This document shows, one piece after another, positions 16,084 to 24,707 of a stretch of DNA of 37,287 nt; position 1 is the stretch's first letter; each line of letters begins with the position of its first letter. Below the pieces are notes generated by a model. That model made no database searches and was not told the origin of the DNA. It saw only the letters and a program-made list of their open reading frames with translations. This DNA comes from an uncultured Clostridium sp. Its GTDB lineage: Bacteria; Bacillota; Clostridia; TANB77; CAG-465. A program made the position numbers and the translations under genes. The stretch is from NCBI GenBank assembly GCA_948470565.1, contig CAOKPF010000009.1, forward strand, positions 1-37,287, in the 5' to 3' direction.

Positions 16084-16764
16084 ATGGCAATATTAGAGTT
16101 TATATTAAATAATAAAGAGTATTTAGAAGATTTTACCACAAGAAGTACTTATCATTCAAATGCAATTGAGGGAAGTACACTTACGTATACTGAAACTTAC
16201 GCTATCCTATATAATGATAATAGTTTCAAAATTGAAGGAAAAGAGCCAAGAGAAATATATGAAGCTATTAATCATAAAGAGGCTTTAGAATTAGTTTTTA
16301 AAATCATACAAGAAAATGAAATTTTTGATGAGAGATTTATAAAAAAAATAAATAAAACTATAACCTCAAATATTAAAGATACTGATGGATATAGAACAGT
16401 GCAAGTATTTATTAAAGGTAGTGAGCATATTTCACCAGCACCAGAAAAATTACCGAATTTAATGAATTATTATGTATATAATTATATACACGATGAACAA
16501 GATATTTTTAATAAAATTGCTAGGTATCATATTGAATTTGAAAAGATACATCCCTTTGAGGATGGTAATGGACGAACAGGTAGATTGCTTTTAAATTATG
16601 AATTAATAAAAAATAATAATCCACCTGTAATTATATCAAAAGATGAAAAAGTAAAATACTTTGAACTGTTAAGAAATAATGATGTTATAGGTTTTTCTAA
16701 AAGTTTAAAAGAATTATCTTATAAAGAAGAAGAAAGAATGAAAAAGTTTGGATATAATGGATAA
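16084..16764 (+). CDS. Fic-domain protein, self-inhibited (class II)
   Basis: A 226-residue Fic protein. The catalytic motif HPFEDGNGRTGR (His156 first) is complete, predicting transfer of AMP, or another phosphate-linked group, from a nucleotide to a target hydroxyl. An N-terminal inhibitory motif S25-NAI-E29-G30 (in YHSNAIEGSTLT) matches [S/T]xxxE[G/N], so activity should be held off by its own helix with no separate antitoxin, and none is adjacent. The flap region (VQVFIKGSEHISPAPEKLP) is typical. I start at 16084 because GGAGGGAGA (16070-16078) is correctly spaced; the earlier ATG at 16063 overlaps that site. It is accessory cargo in the second half of the spoIVB-ctsR slot. Targets are unknown. 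Confidence 0.93.
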   Translation: MAILEFILNNKEYLEDFTTRSTYHSNAIEGSTLTYTETYAILYNDNSFKIEGKEPREIYEAINHKEALELVFKIIQENEIFDERFIKKINKTITSNIKDTDGYRTVQVFIKGSEHISPAPEKLPNLMNYYVYNYIHDEQDIFNKIARYHIEFEKIHPFEDGNGRTGRLLLNYELIKNNNPPVIISKDEKVKYFELLRNNDVIGFSKSLKELSYKEEERMKKFGYNG

Positions 16765-16856
16765 ATATAATTTTATAGTCTTATTCTATGAGCTTGTCAA
16801 GTTAAATGTGTGTAAATTTATAATTGTTTTTATTTGCATAATATGGCTTGCAAATA

Positions 16857-16996
16857 TGATATAATATAGTAGAAATAAAAATTTAAATTTAAATTAATTA
16901 TTATATTAGGAGGTTAGTATAAAAAATAATTGTTTATGATAAAATAAAAGTATAGAAAAAAGTGGTTAGATAAATTAATACTAATCACTTTTTCCT
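16857..16996 (+). ncRNA. Candidate small RNA or orphaned transcription unit
   Basis: An extended -10 (TGATATAAT, 16857-16865) is followed by AGGAGGT (16908-16914) with no start codon at working distance, then a hairpin AAAAAGTGGTTAG (16957-16969) / CTAATCACTTTTT (16981-16993), one G-U pair, ending in T. A transcript of roughly 120 nt would result. There is no good -35 box. It may be a small RNA or the leftover promoter and terminator of a lost gene. The rest of the 358-nt gap between fic and ctsR holds only the ctsR promoter. Confidence 0.35.
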
Positions 16997-17054
16997 TTAG
17001 TATAAGTAAAAAATAACACTATTTACCATAATTTATTTTTATATAAATTTTTTC

Positions 17055-17083
17055 TTGACAACATTATTATAAAGTGATATACT
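17055..17083 (+). promoter_or_regulatory. Sigma-A promoter of the ctsR operon
   Basis: A consensus TTGACA (17055-17060), 17-nt spacer, and TATACT (17078-17083) preceded by TG at 17075-17076, making an extended -10. It is the strongest promoter in the window and is overlapped downstream by the CtsR operator. Confidence 0.9.
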
Positions 17084-17088
17084 ATTAA

Positions 17089-17105
17089 TGTCAAAGAAAG
17101 TCAAA
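17089..17105 (+). promoter_or_regulatory. CtsR operator box
   Basis: TGTCAAA-GAA-AGTCAAA fits the CtsR direct-repeat consensus RGTCAAA-NAN-RGTCAAA except for the first base. It covers the expected transcription start, so bound CtsR would block initiation. This predicts autoregulation of ctsR-mcsA-mcsB-clpC and relief under heat or protein stress. Confidence 0.92.
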
Positions 17106-17122
17106 ATCAAAAGGTGGTGAAT

Positions 17123-17569
17123 ATGAAATTATCTGATCTAATAGAAGAATACATTAGAGAAGTTATTGCTGAAAATGATATTGTAGAATTTAGAAGGAGT
17201 GATATTGCTACAAAATTTAATTGTGTTCCATCTCAGATAAATTATGTACTTTCTACAAGATTTATACCTGAATTAGGATTTTATGTTGAAAGCAGAAGGG
17301 GTGGAGGAGGATATATAAAAATTAGTAGGATAGACTTATCTAAAAAAGAGTATTTAAGCCAAATACTTGACAAGATTGGTAGCAAACTGTCACAAAGTGT
17401 CGTGGATGTTTACTTAAAAGAATTAACGAGTTATAATATATTAGACGAAAGGGAAGCAAGATTAGTAAAGATAGCTGTATCAGACAAGAGTTTGATAAAA
17501 GTTGATAATGTTCAAAGGGATTATATAAGAGCTGATATATTTAAAAATTTGTTGATTAATATAGTATAA
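17123..17569 (+). CDS. ctsR: CtsR, class III heat-shock repressor
   Basis: A 148-residue dimeric repressor. The N-terminal winged helix-turn-helix is clear (VEFRRSDIATKFNCVPSQIN, then YVLSTRFIPELGFYVE) with the glycine-rich wing RRGGGG (about 58-63) that contacts the operator minor groove and acts as heat sensor in Bacillus. The C-terminal half contains the dimer-forming helices (LLTSYN-like region LTSYNILDEREARLVKIAV). I start at 17123: AAGGTGGTGA precedes it, and the longer GTG start lies within that ribosome site. It represses its own operon through the box at 17089-17105. mcsA starts 12 nt after its stop. Confidence 0.96.
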   Translation: MKLSDLIEEYIREVIAENDIVEFRRSDIATKFNCVPSQINYVLSTRFIPELGFYVESRRGGGGYIKISRIDLSKKEYLSQILDKIGSKLSQSVVDVYLKELTSYNILDEREARLVKIAVSDKSLIKVDNVQRDYIRADIFKNLLINIV

Positions 17570-17581
17570 GGAGTGATATTT

Positions 17582-18067
17582 ATGAAATGTGAAAATTGTG
17601 GAAAGAGAGAGGCAACAGTAAGGTATATGGAAAATATTAATGGAGAAAAGAGAGAAATGCATCTTTGTAGTAATTGTGCTAGTAATTTAGGGTTTATGGA
17701 TTTTTCTTCGATGTTTTCACCTATTTTTTCTTCAATTCCTTCAAGTTTTTTTAGCGATGAAAAATTACAAGAATGTCCAACCTGTGGATATACAATAGAG
17801 GATTATTCAAAGACTGGATTATTTGGTTGTCCTGATTGCTATAAAACTTTTGAAGATGAGTTAGATAGACTATTTGTAAAAATACATGGAAAAAATAGAC
17901 ATGTAAGGTTAGAGGAAAGCAAAAATAGTAATAAGAATAAGGAAGTAAATTCTAATAAAAATGAATTAGAAGAACTTAAAGAAAAGATACAAGTTTGTAT
18001 AAAAAATGAAGAATATGAGGAGGCTGCTAAGATACGCGATCAAATAAGAAAAATAGAAGGAAAGTAG
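17582..18067 (+). CDS. mcsA: McsA, zinc-finger activator of McsB
   Basis: A 161-residue partner that activates the McsB arginine kinase and links it to ClpC. Four zinc-binding Cys pairs are visible: CENC at 3-6, CSNC, CPTC and CPDC. A C-terminal UVR helix pair (LEELKEKIQVCIKNEEYEEA, then AKIRDQIRKIEG) matches the ClpC middle domain. A Ser/Phe-rich linker (SSMFSPIFSSIPSSFF) lies between finger pairs. AAGGAG at 17568-17573 is correctly placed for the ATG at 17582; the GTG at 17573 overlaps it. Second gene of the CtsR operon. Confidence 0.95.
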   Translation: MKCENCGKREATVRYMENINGEKREMHLCSNCASNLGFMDFSSMFSPIFSSIPSSFFSDEKLQECPTCGYTIEDYSKTGLFGCPDCYKTFEDELDRLFVKIHGKNRHVRLEESKNSNKNKEVNSNKNELEELKEKIQVCIKNEEYEEAAKIRDQIRKIEGK

Positions 18068-18076
18068 GTATTGTGT

Positions 18077-19069
18077 ATGTGGTTTAAAAAGTTATCAAAT
18101 GATTCAGATGTTGTAATTTCTACTAGAGTTAGGTATGGTAGAAATATATCAGGCTATAAATTTGTACATATGTTAGATGAAGAAAAATTGAATAATGTTA
18201 TTGATATTGTTGGTAATGCGATAGATAAAAAAGAATATCAGTTACTTAAAATGAAAGATATAGATGAAATTAATAGAGGTAGTTTAGTAGAACAACATTT
18301 TATATCTAAAGAGTTTGAGAAAAATAAGTATGGAGCAATTATTACTAATAAAGATAGTACAATTGTTGCAATGGTAAATGAGGAGGATATGTTAAGAATA
18401 CAATCATTTGAAAGTGGATTTAATATAGATAGTGCATATAATAGGCTAAAAGAATTTACAGATGAGTTATCTGAAAAGATAAAATTTGCTAAGAATGATA
18501 AATATGGATATATAACTTCATGTCCTACCAATGTAGGGAGTGCTATGAGGGTATCGGTAATGCTTCATTTACCAGGACTTGCAGGTATTGGACTATTAAA
18601 TAAATTAATTGATCAAGCAATTAGTATTGGTATCTCAGTACGTGGATATTATGGTGAAAATACTAATAGTAGTGGATATATTTATCAAATATCTAATCAA
18701 AAAACATTGGGACTTTCAGATGAAGAAATAATTACAAATGTAAAACTAGTAGTTACAAGTATAATTGAACAAGAAAGAAAAGCTAGAGAAATGTTAAAAA
18801 ATACTAGTATTTATTTAGAAGATAGCATATATAGAGCTTATGGAATTTTAAAGTATTCAAGAAATATATCAGAGGAGGAAGCTGTAAAATTATTATCACA
18901 AGCAAGGCTTGGATGTGATAATGGTATACTTACAGAAACTACATTAGAAAAAATTCAAGAATTGATGGTAAATATTAGAGTTAATTCACTAAAATTAATA
19001 TTAAAAGAAGATTTTTCAAAAGATAAAGAAGATATAAAAAGGGCAGAATATATAAGAAGGGAGTTATAA
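18077..19069 (+). CDS. mcsB: McsB, protein-arginine kinase
   Basis: A 330-residue kinase of the phosphagen-kinase fold that phosphorylates arginines on proteins, marking them for ClpCP and inactivating CtsR. STRVRYGRNI near the N-terminus and the SCPTNVGSAMRVSVMLHLPG block are the diagnostic nucleotide- and guanidinium-site motifs. VRGYYGENTNSSGYIYQISN follows, and the C-terminal regulatory part has IYRAYGILKYSRNISEEEA and ends in RAEYIRREL, the expected phosphoarginine-sensing region. I use the ATG at 18077 (MWFKKLSND), 9 nt after the mcsA stop, with AGGT upstream. The TTG at 18071 is less likely. Confidence 0.95.
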   Translation: MWFKKLSNDSDVVISTRVRYGRNISGYKFVHMLDEEKLNNVIDIVGNAIDKKEYQLLKMKDIDEINRGSLVEQHFISKEFEKNKYGAIITNKDSTIVAMVNEEDMLRIQSFESGFNIDSAYNRLKEFTDELSEKIKFAKNDKYGYITSCPTNVGSAMRVSVMLHLPGLAGIGLLNKLIDQAISIGISVRGYYGENTNSSGYIYQISNQKTLGLSDEEIITNVKLVVTSIIEQERKAREMLKNTSIYLEDSIYRAYGILKYSRNISEEEAVKLLSQARLGCDNGILTETTLEKIQELMVNIRVNSLKLILKEDFSKDKEDIKRAEYIRREL

Positions 19070-19072
19070 AAT

Positions 19073-21499
19073 ATGTATGAATTTACAGGTAGAGCACAAA
19101 AGGTATTAGAAATAGCCAGAAACTTTTCATTAGAACATAATTACTCATTTATTGGTACAGAACATATATTATATGGACTTATAGCAGAAGGTGAAGGGCT
19201 TGCATGTAATATACTTTCTAATCAAGGTCTTACACAGGAATATGTTGAACAAGAAATATTAAAAATAGATGGGATTATGAATACAGTTGCATCTGAAGTT
19301 GAATTTACACCTAGAGCCAAAAGAATAATTGAAAATAGTACAAAAGAGTCAAAAAGATTAGGGCAAAATTATGTAGGAACAGAGCATATATTATTGTCTT
19401 TAATGAGAGAAATTGACAGTATCGCTGTTAGGATATTAATAGATGGAAATATAGATCCACAAAAAATATTTGCTGATATTTTAAGGCTTCTTAGCGAAGA
19501 GTCACCTATTGGAAATCATATAGATGATAAAAATTTTCAAGGAAGTTCAAGTACACCTACACTTAATCAATATGGAAAGGATTTGACTAAGCAGGCAAGT
19601 GAAAGTAAACTTGATCCTGTAATTGGTAGAGATCAAGAAATTCAAAGAATAATAGAAATACTAAGTAGAAGAACTAAAAATAACCCTATACTTATAGGGG
19701 AACCTGGTGTTGGAAAAACTGCTGTCGTTGAGGGATTAGCGCAGATGATAAGTGATGCAAAAGTTCCAGAGGTACTTAAAAATAAAAAGGTTGTATCTCT
19801 TGATATGTCAGCTATGATAGCAGGTGCAAAATATAGAGGAGATTTTGAAGAAAGATTAAAAAAATCATTACAAGAAATTAAAAAGTGTGGAAATGTAATT
19901 TTATTTATAGATGAAATGCATACAATAATAGGTGCTGGAGCTGCTGAAGGTGCAATGGATGCTGCAAATATTTTAAAGCCACTTTTATCTAGAGGGGAGG
20001 TTCAAATAATTGGAGCGACTACACTTAACGAGTATAGGAAGTATATTGAAAAAGATGCAGCACTTGAGAGAAGATTTCAAACTGTTATGATAGATGAACC
20101 TACAACTGATGATACAATAAAAATTTTGAAGGGACTTAAAGATAAATATGAAGCTCATCATAAAGTAAAAATTACAGATGAAGCAATAAATAATGCTGTA
20201 ATGTTGGCAGAAAGATATATAAATGATAGATTTTTGCCAGATAAAGCAATTGATTTGATTGATGAGGCTTGTTCTAAAGTAAAACTAAAAAGTGTAACTC
20301 AGCCACAAGATATTACAAAATTAGAGAAAAAAATGGAGAATTTATCAAAGGAAAAGGAAGAGGCTATTATTAGTCAATCGTTTGAAAAGGCAGCAAAGCT
20401 TAGAGATGAAGAAAAGGAGTTAAAAGAAAAAATTGCATTAAAAAAAGATAAATGGACTAAGTCTGAAAATAGTAAAGATATAAGTATTGGTGTAGATGAA
20501 ATATGTCAAGTAGTCGCTGCATGGACTAAAATACCAGTAGCAAAACTTAATGAAACTGAAACTGAAAAATTACGTAATCTAGATAAAAATTTAAAAGAAA
20601 GAGTAATAGGTCAGGACGAAGCAGTAGAATCTCTTGCGAGAGCAATTAAAAGAGCTAGAGTAGGATTAAAAGATGAAAAAAGACCAATTGGAAGCTTTAT
20701 GCTACTTGGACCTACTGGAGTTGGAAAAACTGAACTTACAAAAACTCTTGCAAAAAATTTATTTGGTAATGAAAATGCTATGATTAGATTTGATATGTCA
20801 GAATTTATGGAGTCACATAGTGTTTCAAAACTTATAGGTTCACCTCCTGGATATGTTGGATTTGATGATGGTGGTCAGTTGACTGAACAGGTTAGAAGAA
20901 AGCCATATAGTATTGTTTTATTTGATGAAATTGAAAAAGCACATCCTGATGTATTTAATATATTATTGCAAATATTAGAAGATGGAAGACTTACAGATTC
21001 AAATGGTAGAACAGTGAGTTTTAAAAATACAGTAATTATTATGACTTCTAATGCAGGTGCTAGAAATATTGTCGAAACTAAATCTATGGGGTTTGTGAAT
21101 AAAGAGGATAAATTAAGAGATTATGAAAGAACAAAAGAAGAGGTTATGTCAGAGCTTAAGAAAATGTTTAGACCTGAATTTTTGAATAGATTAGATGAAA
21201 TAATTGTATTTAAAAAATTAAGTAATGAATCTATAGAAAAGATAACAAAACTTATGCTAGATGAGTTTATTCAAAGAGCCAATACTCGTGATATAAAAGT
21301 TGAAATTACAGATAATGTAATAAAATATATTGCAAAAGTTGGTTTTGATGAAACTTATGGAGCAAGACCTCTTAGACGTGCTATTCAAAGCAAAATTGAA
21401 GATAAATTTGCTGAAGCAATTTTAGATAAAGTAGTTCAAGATGGAAATAAAGTATTAGTTGATTTAGAAAATGAGAAAATTGTTATAAAGAAAAAATAG
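19073..21499 (+). CDS. clpC: ClpC, AAA+ unfoldase of the ClpCP protease
   Basis: An 808-residue Hsp100 unfoldase that feeds proteins to ClpP. Domains in order: two Clp_N repeats (about 1-145), AAA-1 with GEPGVGKT (about 209-216) and FIDEMHT, a middle domain containing a UVR-like helix pair (KLEKKMENLSKEKEEAIISQ), and AAA-2 with GPTGVGKTE (about 546-554) and LFDEIEKAH. A MGF tripeptide near 672 is the ClpP-docking loop. The C-terminal small domain has YGARPLRRAIQ. The N domain is where McsA/McsB and phosphoarginine substrates dock. It starts 3 nt after the mcsB stop with AAGAAGGGAG upstream; CtsR control is expected for all four genes. Confidence 0.97.
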   Translation: MYEFTGRAQKVLEIARNFSLEHNYSFIGTEHILYGLIAEGEGLACNILSNQGLTQEYVEQEILKIDGIMNTVASEVEFTPRAKRIIENSTKESKRLGQNYVGTEHILLSLMREIDSIAVRILIDGNIDPQKIFADILRLLSEESPIGNHIDDKNFQGSSSTPTLNQYGKDLTKQASESKLDPVIGRDQEIQRIIEILSRRTKNNPILIGEPGVGKTAVVEGLAQMISDAKVPEVLKNKKVVSLDMSAMIAGAKYRGDFEERLKKSLQEIKKCGNVILFIDEMHTIIGAGAAEGAMDAANILKPLLSRGEVQIIGATTLNEYRKYIEKDAALERRFQTVMIDEPTTDDTIKILKGLKDKYEAHHKVKITDEAINNAVMLAERYINDRFLPDKAIDLIDEACSKVKLKSVTQPQDITKLEKKMENLSKEKEEAIISQSFEKAAKLRDEEKELKEKIALKKDKWTKSENSKDISIGVDEICQVVAAWTKIPVAKLNETETEKLRNLDKNLKERVIGQDEAVESLARAIKRARVGLKDEKRPIGSFMLLGPTGVGKTELTKTLAKNLFGNENAMIRFDMSEFMESHSVSKLIGSPPGYVGFDDGGQLTEQVRRKPYSIVLFDEIEKAHPDVFNILLQILEDGRLTDSNGRTVSFKNTVIIMTSNAGARNIVETKSMGFVNKEDKLRDYERTKEEVMSELKKMFRPEFLNRLDEIIVFKKLSNESIEKITKLMLDEFIQRANTRDIKVEITDNVIKYIAKVGFDETYGARPLRRAIQSKIEDKFAEAILDKVVQDGNKVLVDLENEKIVIKKK

Positions 21500-21503
21500 A
21501 CTT

Positions 21504-21545
21504 AATAATACGGTAACTAGATTAATAGGTTATCGTATTATTTTT
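21504..21545 (+). terminator. Intrinsic terminator of the ctsR-clpC operon
   Basis: AATAATACGGTAAC (21504-21517) pairs with GTTATCGTATTATT (21529-21542) with one G-U pair and an 11-nt loop, then T-rich sequence. It is one of the most stable hairpins in the window. Confidence 0.85.
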
Positions 21546-22076
21546 AAATTTAGTATTAGAAGTATTTTTTAATTTATTTATTTTCAAATCTCTACAATAT
21601 TATTACAATTACAATAGACTTTTCTATAAATATATCGTCAAAACTTTGCGTTACTAGAAATTCTCCATATACGTAAAACTTATTACTTAAACTAAGAAAT
21701 AGAGAATATATTTTTTATAATTTTTTTGATAATATATTCCTACTTTCTTATTAAAATTTTATTTCATTTCTTGATTGTTACATTGCTACTAATATCCATT
21801 CAAGAAAAATTAAATTTATATATATACATTAGTTTATAAACATATACATATTTTTCGTTTTTAGTGCTGTAAAATCAAATTTACTATAAGATATTTTTCA
21901 TTTTATCATATGACCACATTCCTTTGCCCACTTTCCTTTTATAACTATATTATACAACCTCATAATTTACAATGAGTGGTTAATAAAATTTTAGTGTATT
22001 ATATTATTTTATATTTTTACTTTTTTGTTATAATGTACAATTTTTATATTTTAATTTTATAGCTATAATTTTATTA
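21546..22076. other. Gene-free AT-rich stretch of about 530 nt
   Basis: No frame with a ribosome site and codon-like composition is visible on either strand. The least AT-rich part (about 21900-21960) holds, on the reverse strand, a TATAAT (21954-21949) and a 15-codon frame from GTG at 21931 to 21884, too weak to call. No riboswitch or T-box signature was recognised. Confidence 0.5.
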
Positions 22077-22105
22077 TTGATATTTTGCTTTATTTATGCT
22101 AAAAT
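22077..22105 (+). promoter_or_regulatory. Candidate promoter of trmFO
   Basis: TTGATA (22077-22082), 17 nt, and TAAAAT (22100-22105) with TG at 22097-22098 (extended -10), 24 nt before the trmFO start. The leader would be very short. Confidence 0.6.
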
Positions 22106-22129
22106 TATATTAAAAATCTAGGAGAAAGT

Positions 22130-23458
22130 ATGAAAAAAATAGTAAATGTAATAGGAGCAGGATTAGCAGGTTGTGAGTGTGCATATATACTTGCAAAAAA
22201 TGGAATAAAGGTAAAATTATATGAAATGAAACCTGAATATAAATCACAAGCACATAAATCTAATAATTTTGCAGAATTAGTATGTAGTAACTCTTTAAAA
22301 TCTGACAGCATAACAAATGCCTGTGGATTACTAAAAAAAGAAATGCAAATTTTAGATAGTATGTTTGTATATGTAGCTCATAAGACACAAGTACCAGCAG
22401 GTCAAGCTCTTGCAGTAGACAGAGAGAAATTTTCGAAGATGATTACAGATATAATAAAATCAGAAAAAAATATAGAAGTTATAAGTAAAAAAATTGATAG
22501 AATTGATGAGCTTGATGGAATTAAGGTGATAGCGACAGGACCTCTTACAGATAGTAATTTGTTAGATGATATTTCTAAACTTATTGGTGCAGATAGTTTA
22601 TACTTTTATGATGCAGCAGCCCCTATTGTTGAAGCAGATAGTATAGATATGAAAATTGCATATACAATGGATAGATATGGTTCAGGAAATTATGGTGATT
22701 ATTTAAACTTACCTATGAATAAAGAACAATATTATACTTTTTATAACGCACTTGTTAATGCTGAAGTCGCACCACGTCATGATTTTGACAAATTAGTTCT
22801 ATTTGAAGGGTGTATGCCAATAGAAGAAATGGCAAAGAGAGGGGAAAAAACACTAGCGTTTGGTCCGTTAAAACCAGTAGGGCTTGACAATCCAAATACA
22901 GGTGAAAAAAATTACGCAGTAGTTCAGCTGAGGGCAGAAAATTCATCAAAAACATTGTATAATTTAGTTGGATTTCAAACTAGTCTAAAATTTGGTGAAC
23001 AAAAAAGAGTGTTTAGTATGATACCAGGACTAGAAAATGCAGTATTTGCTAGATATGGTGTTATGCATAAAAATTCGTATATAAATGCAAGTAAAGTATT
23101 AGATAATAATTTTTGTATGAAAAATATAGATGATGTATATTTTGCAGGTCAGATATCTGGTGTTGAGGGATATGTTGAATCAGCAGCCTCAGGCTTAATT
23201 GTAGCATATAGCATTATAGCAAAATTAAATGCAAAAAAAATAGAATTTCCTGTTAATACAATGCTTGGAAGTTTAGCAAAACATGTATCTACTGAAAATA
23301 AAAATTATCAGCCAATGAATGCTAATTTTGGTATATTACAGCCACTTGAATTTAAAATTAAAGATAAAAAAGAAAAATATACTATACTTTCAGATAGGGC
23401 AATTGATAGTATAATAAATTTTAGAAAAGAAATGGAAAGTAATTTAAAAGCTAATTAA
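22130..23458 (+). CDS. trmFO: TrmFO, folate/FAD-dependent tRNA m5U54 methyltransferase
   Basis: A 442-residue flavoenzyme making ribothymidine at position 54 of tRNA with methylene-tetrahydrofolate. The N-terminal FAD-binding fold is clear (VIGAGLAGCECAYILAKNG, then VKLYEMKP). FAELVCSNSLKSD contains the conserved Cys near residue 50, and LFEGCMPIEEMAKRG the second Cys used in catalysis; RGEKTLAFGPLKPVGL, and FAGQISGVEGYVESAASG for FAD, are typical. Length matches family members. TAGGAGAAAG lies just before the ATG. It has its own promoter and is followed by holA after 44 nt. Confidence 0.96.
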   Translation: MKKIVNVIGAGLAGCECAYILAKNGIKVKLYEMKPEYKSQAHKSNNFAELVCSNSLKSDSITNACGLLKKEMQILDSMFVYVAHKTQVPAGQALAVDREKFSKMITDIIKSEKNIEVISKKIDRIDELDGIKVIATGPLTDSNLLDDISKLIGADSLYFYDAAAPIVEADSIDMKIAYTMDRYGSGNYGDYLNLPMNKEQYYTFYNALVNAEVAPRHDFDKLVLFEGCMPIEEMAKRGEKTLAFGPLKPVGLDNPNTGEKNYAVVQLRAENSSKTLYNLVGFQTSLKFGEQKRVFSMIPGLENAVFARYGVMHKNSYINASKVLDNNFCMKNIDDVYFAGQISGVEGYVESAASGLIVAYSIIAKLNAKKIEFPVNTMLGSLAKHVSTENKNYQPMNANFGILQPLEFKIKDKKEKYTILSDRAIDSIINFRKEMESNLKAN

Positions 23459-23502
23459 ATGTAATTTTAAAAATACAAAAATTATTGAATATAGGTGAGA
23501 AT

Positions 23503-24411
23503 ATGGGGAAAATATATATGTTTTATGGTGCAGAAAAGTATGATTTAAACCAGAATGTAGAAAAAATAAAGAAACAATACTCAAATTTAGAACTAGGAGT
23601 TAATTTATTTTATATAAGTTCTGAAAATATAGATAGTTTATCAAGTTATGTTGAATCAGTAACCTTTTTTGGTACAGAAAAACTTATAATAATAAAAGAT
23701 ACCAAATTAAAATTTGATATATCATGTTTAGAAAATTTGGATAATGGTGTAAATGTAATAATAATAGAAGATAGCGTAGATAAAAGAACTTCTGATTATA
23801 AAAAAATTACAAAAATTGCAGAATGTGTAGAATTTAAATCATTAGACGAAAAAAAGATGAGAGAATATATAACGCAGATGTTAAAGAAATATAATATAAA
23901 TATAACTAGTGAAGTTGCCACATATATGCAAGGAATTATAGGTGAGGATAAATCTAATTGTATAAATGAGTTAAATAAAATTGTATCATATTTAAACAGT
24001 GGTGATACAGTAACTAAAGAATTAGTAGATCAAATATGTTCAAAAACACTAAATGCAAAAATATTTGATGTATTAGCTGCAATTATTAATAAAAATAAGG
24101 TTAATGCAATTGAACAATTAGATGAAATTTTAAAACAAAAAGAGCCAATTGTAAAAATATATATTATGTTATATAAACAGATTAAGCAGATGTATATGAT
24201 TAAGTACATGAAGGAAAAAGGTGAAAGTGATATTGCAGCAAAATTAGAAATTCACCCGTTTGTATATAAAAATCTTAGCATGTCTTGTACAAAATATAGT
24301 TTAGATGAGTTGAAAGATTTAATTTACAGCTTTGATGAATATGACGAAAAAACGAAGATTGGTGAAATGGATTTTGAAATAGGGTTAAAAAAAATAATTT
24401 GTTCTATGTAA
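23503..24411 (+). CDS. holA: DNA polymerase III delta subunit
   Basis: A 302-residue clamp-loader subunit that opens the sliding clamp during replication. The start MGKIYMFYGAEKYDLNQN is the usual HolA N-terminus (strand then F-GE-like loop), followed by a Rossmann-like part (KLIIIKDTKL, VNVIIIEDSVDKRTSDYK). The mid region IIGEDKSNCINELNKIVSYL is the characteristic GxDxxxLxxELxKL block, with a relaxed first part. The C-terminal helical domain (IFDVLAAIINKNKVNAIEQL, MLYKQIKQMYMIKYMKE) fits the delta fold. I use the ATG at 23503 with AGGTGAG upstream, not the earlier TTG. In many Bacillota rpsT follows holA; here a terminator does. Confidence 0.93.
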   Translation: MGKIYMFYGAEKYDLNQNVEKIKKQYSNLELGVNLFYISSENIDSLSSYVESVTFFGTEKLIIIKDTKLKFDISCLENLDNGVNVIIIEDSVDKRTSDYKKITKIAECVEFKSLDEKKMREYITQMLKKYNINITSEVATYMQGIIGEDKSNCINELNKIVSYLNSGDTVTKELVDQICSKTLNAKIFDVLAAIINKNKVNAIEQLDEILKQKEPIVKIYIMLYKQIKQMYMIKYMKEKGESDIAAKLEIHPFVYKNLSMSCTKYSLDELKDLIYSFDEYDEKTKIGEMDFEIGLKKIICSM

Positions 24412-24426
24412 GTATTGTAATAAACT

Positions 24427-24462
24427 AAAAAAATCAAGGATTAGTATTCCATTGATTTTTTT
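24427..24462. terminator. Bidirectional terminator between holA and the small-gene operon
   Basis: AAAAAAATCAA (24427-24437) pairs with TTGATTTTTTT (24452-24462), extended inward by GGA/TCC around the loop. The A and T flanks let it work for both converging units. Confidence 0.8.
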
Positions 24463-24464
24463 GT

Positions 24465-24707
24465 TTATTTATTATCTTTAGTATTAGAATTATCATTTTG
24501 ATTAGTATCGTTATTACAATTATTAGATAAAGTTTCTTCACAGTCACTAATAGCAGCTGCCATAGATGTAAGATTTTGTCCAATTGTTTGTAAATAGTTA
24601 CCAAGCATATCTAATTCAGAATTACTAAGCCCTTTTCCTAATGCTACTGAAACAAAAGCTGCTGAAAGAACTAAATTGTTACCAGCGTTTTTACAATAAT
24701 TATTCAT
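24465..24707 (-). CDS. Small helical protein, third gene of reverse operon
   Basis: An 80-residue protein starting MNNYCKNAGNNLVLSAAF, with a helical middle (VALGKGLSNSELDMLGNYLQ, then TIGQNLTSMAAAISDCEETL) and a disordered Asn/Asp-rich tail (NNCNNDTNQNDNSNTKDNK). A short Cys-containing head followed by a two-helix L-GN-L-xxIGxNL pattern resembles small uncharacterised clostridial proteins, but I cannot name a family securely. Its ATG overlaps the TGA of the upstream gene (ATGA at 24707-24704), so it is translated by coupling. Confidence 0.7.
   Translation of the reverse strand: MNNYCKNAGNNLVLSAAFVSVALGKGLSNSELDMLGNYLQTIGQNLTSMAAAISDCEETLSNNCNNDTNQNDNSNTKDNK

Noticed and set aside
16084-16764. 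Fic toxin with separate antitoxin
   Set aside because: No small partner gene is adjacent and the inhibitory SNAIEG motif is within the protein.
21884-21954. A 15-codon reverse-strand gene (MGKGMWSYDKMKNIL) behind a TATAAT
   Set aside because: GTG start almost touching its ribosome site, very short, no recognised family; left as a note in the intergenic entry.
21546-22129. Riboswitch, T-box or RNA gene in the long gap before trmFO
   Set aside because: No conserved core, terminator/antiterminator pair or tRNA-like fold was seen.
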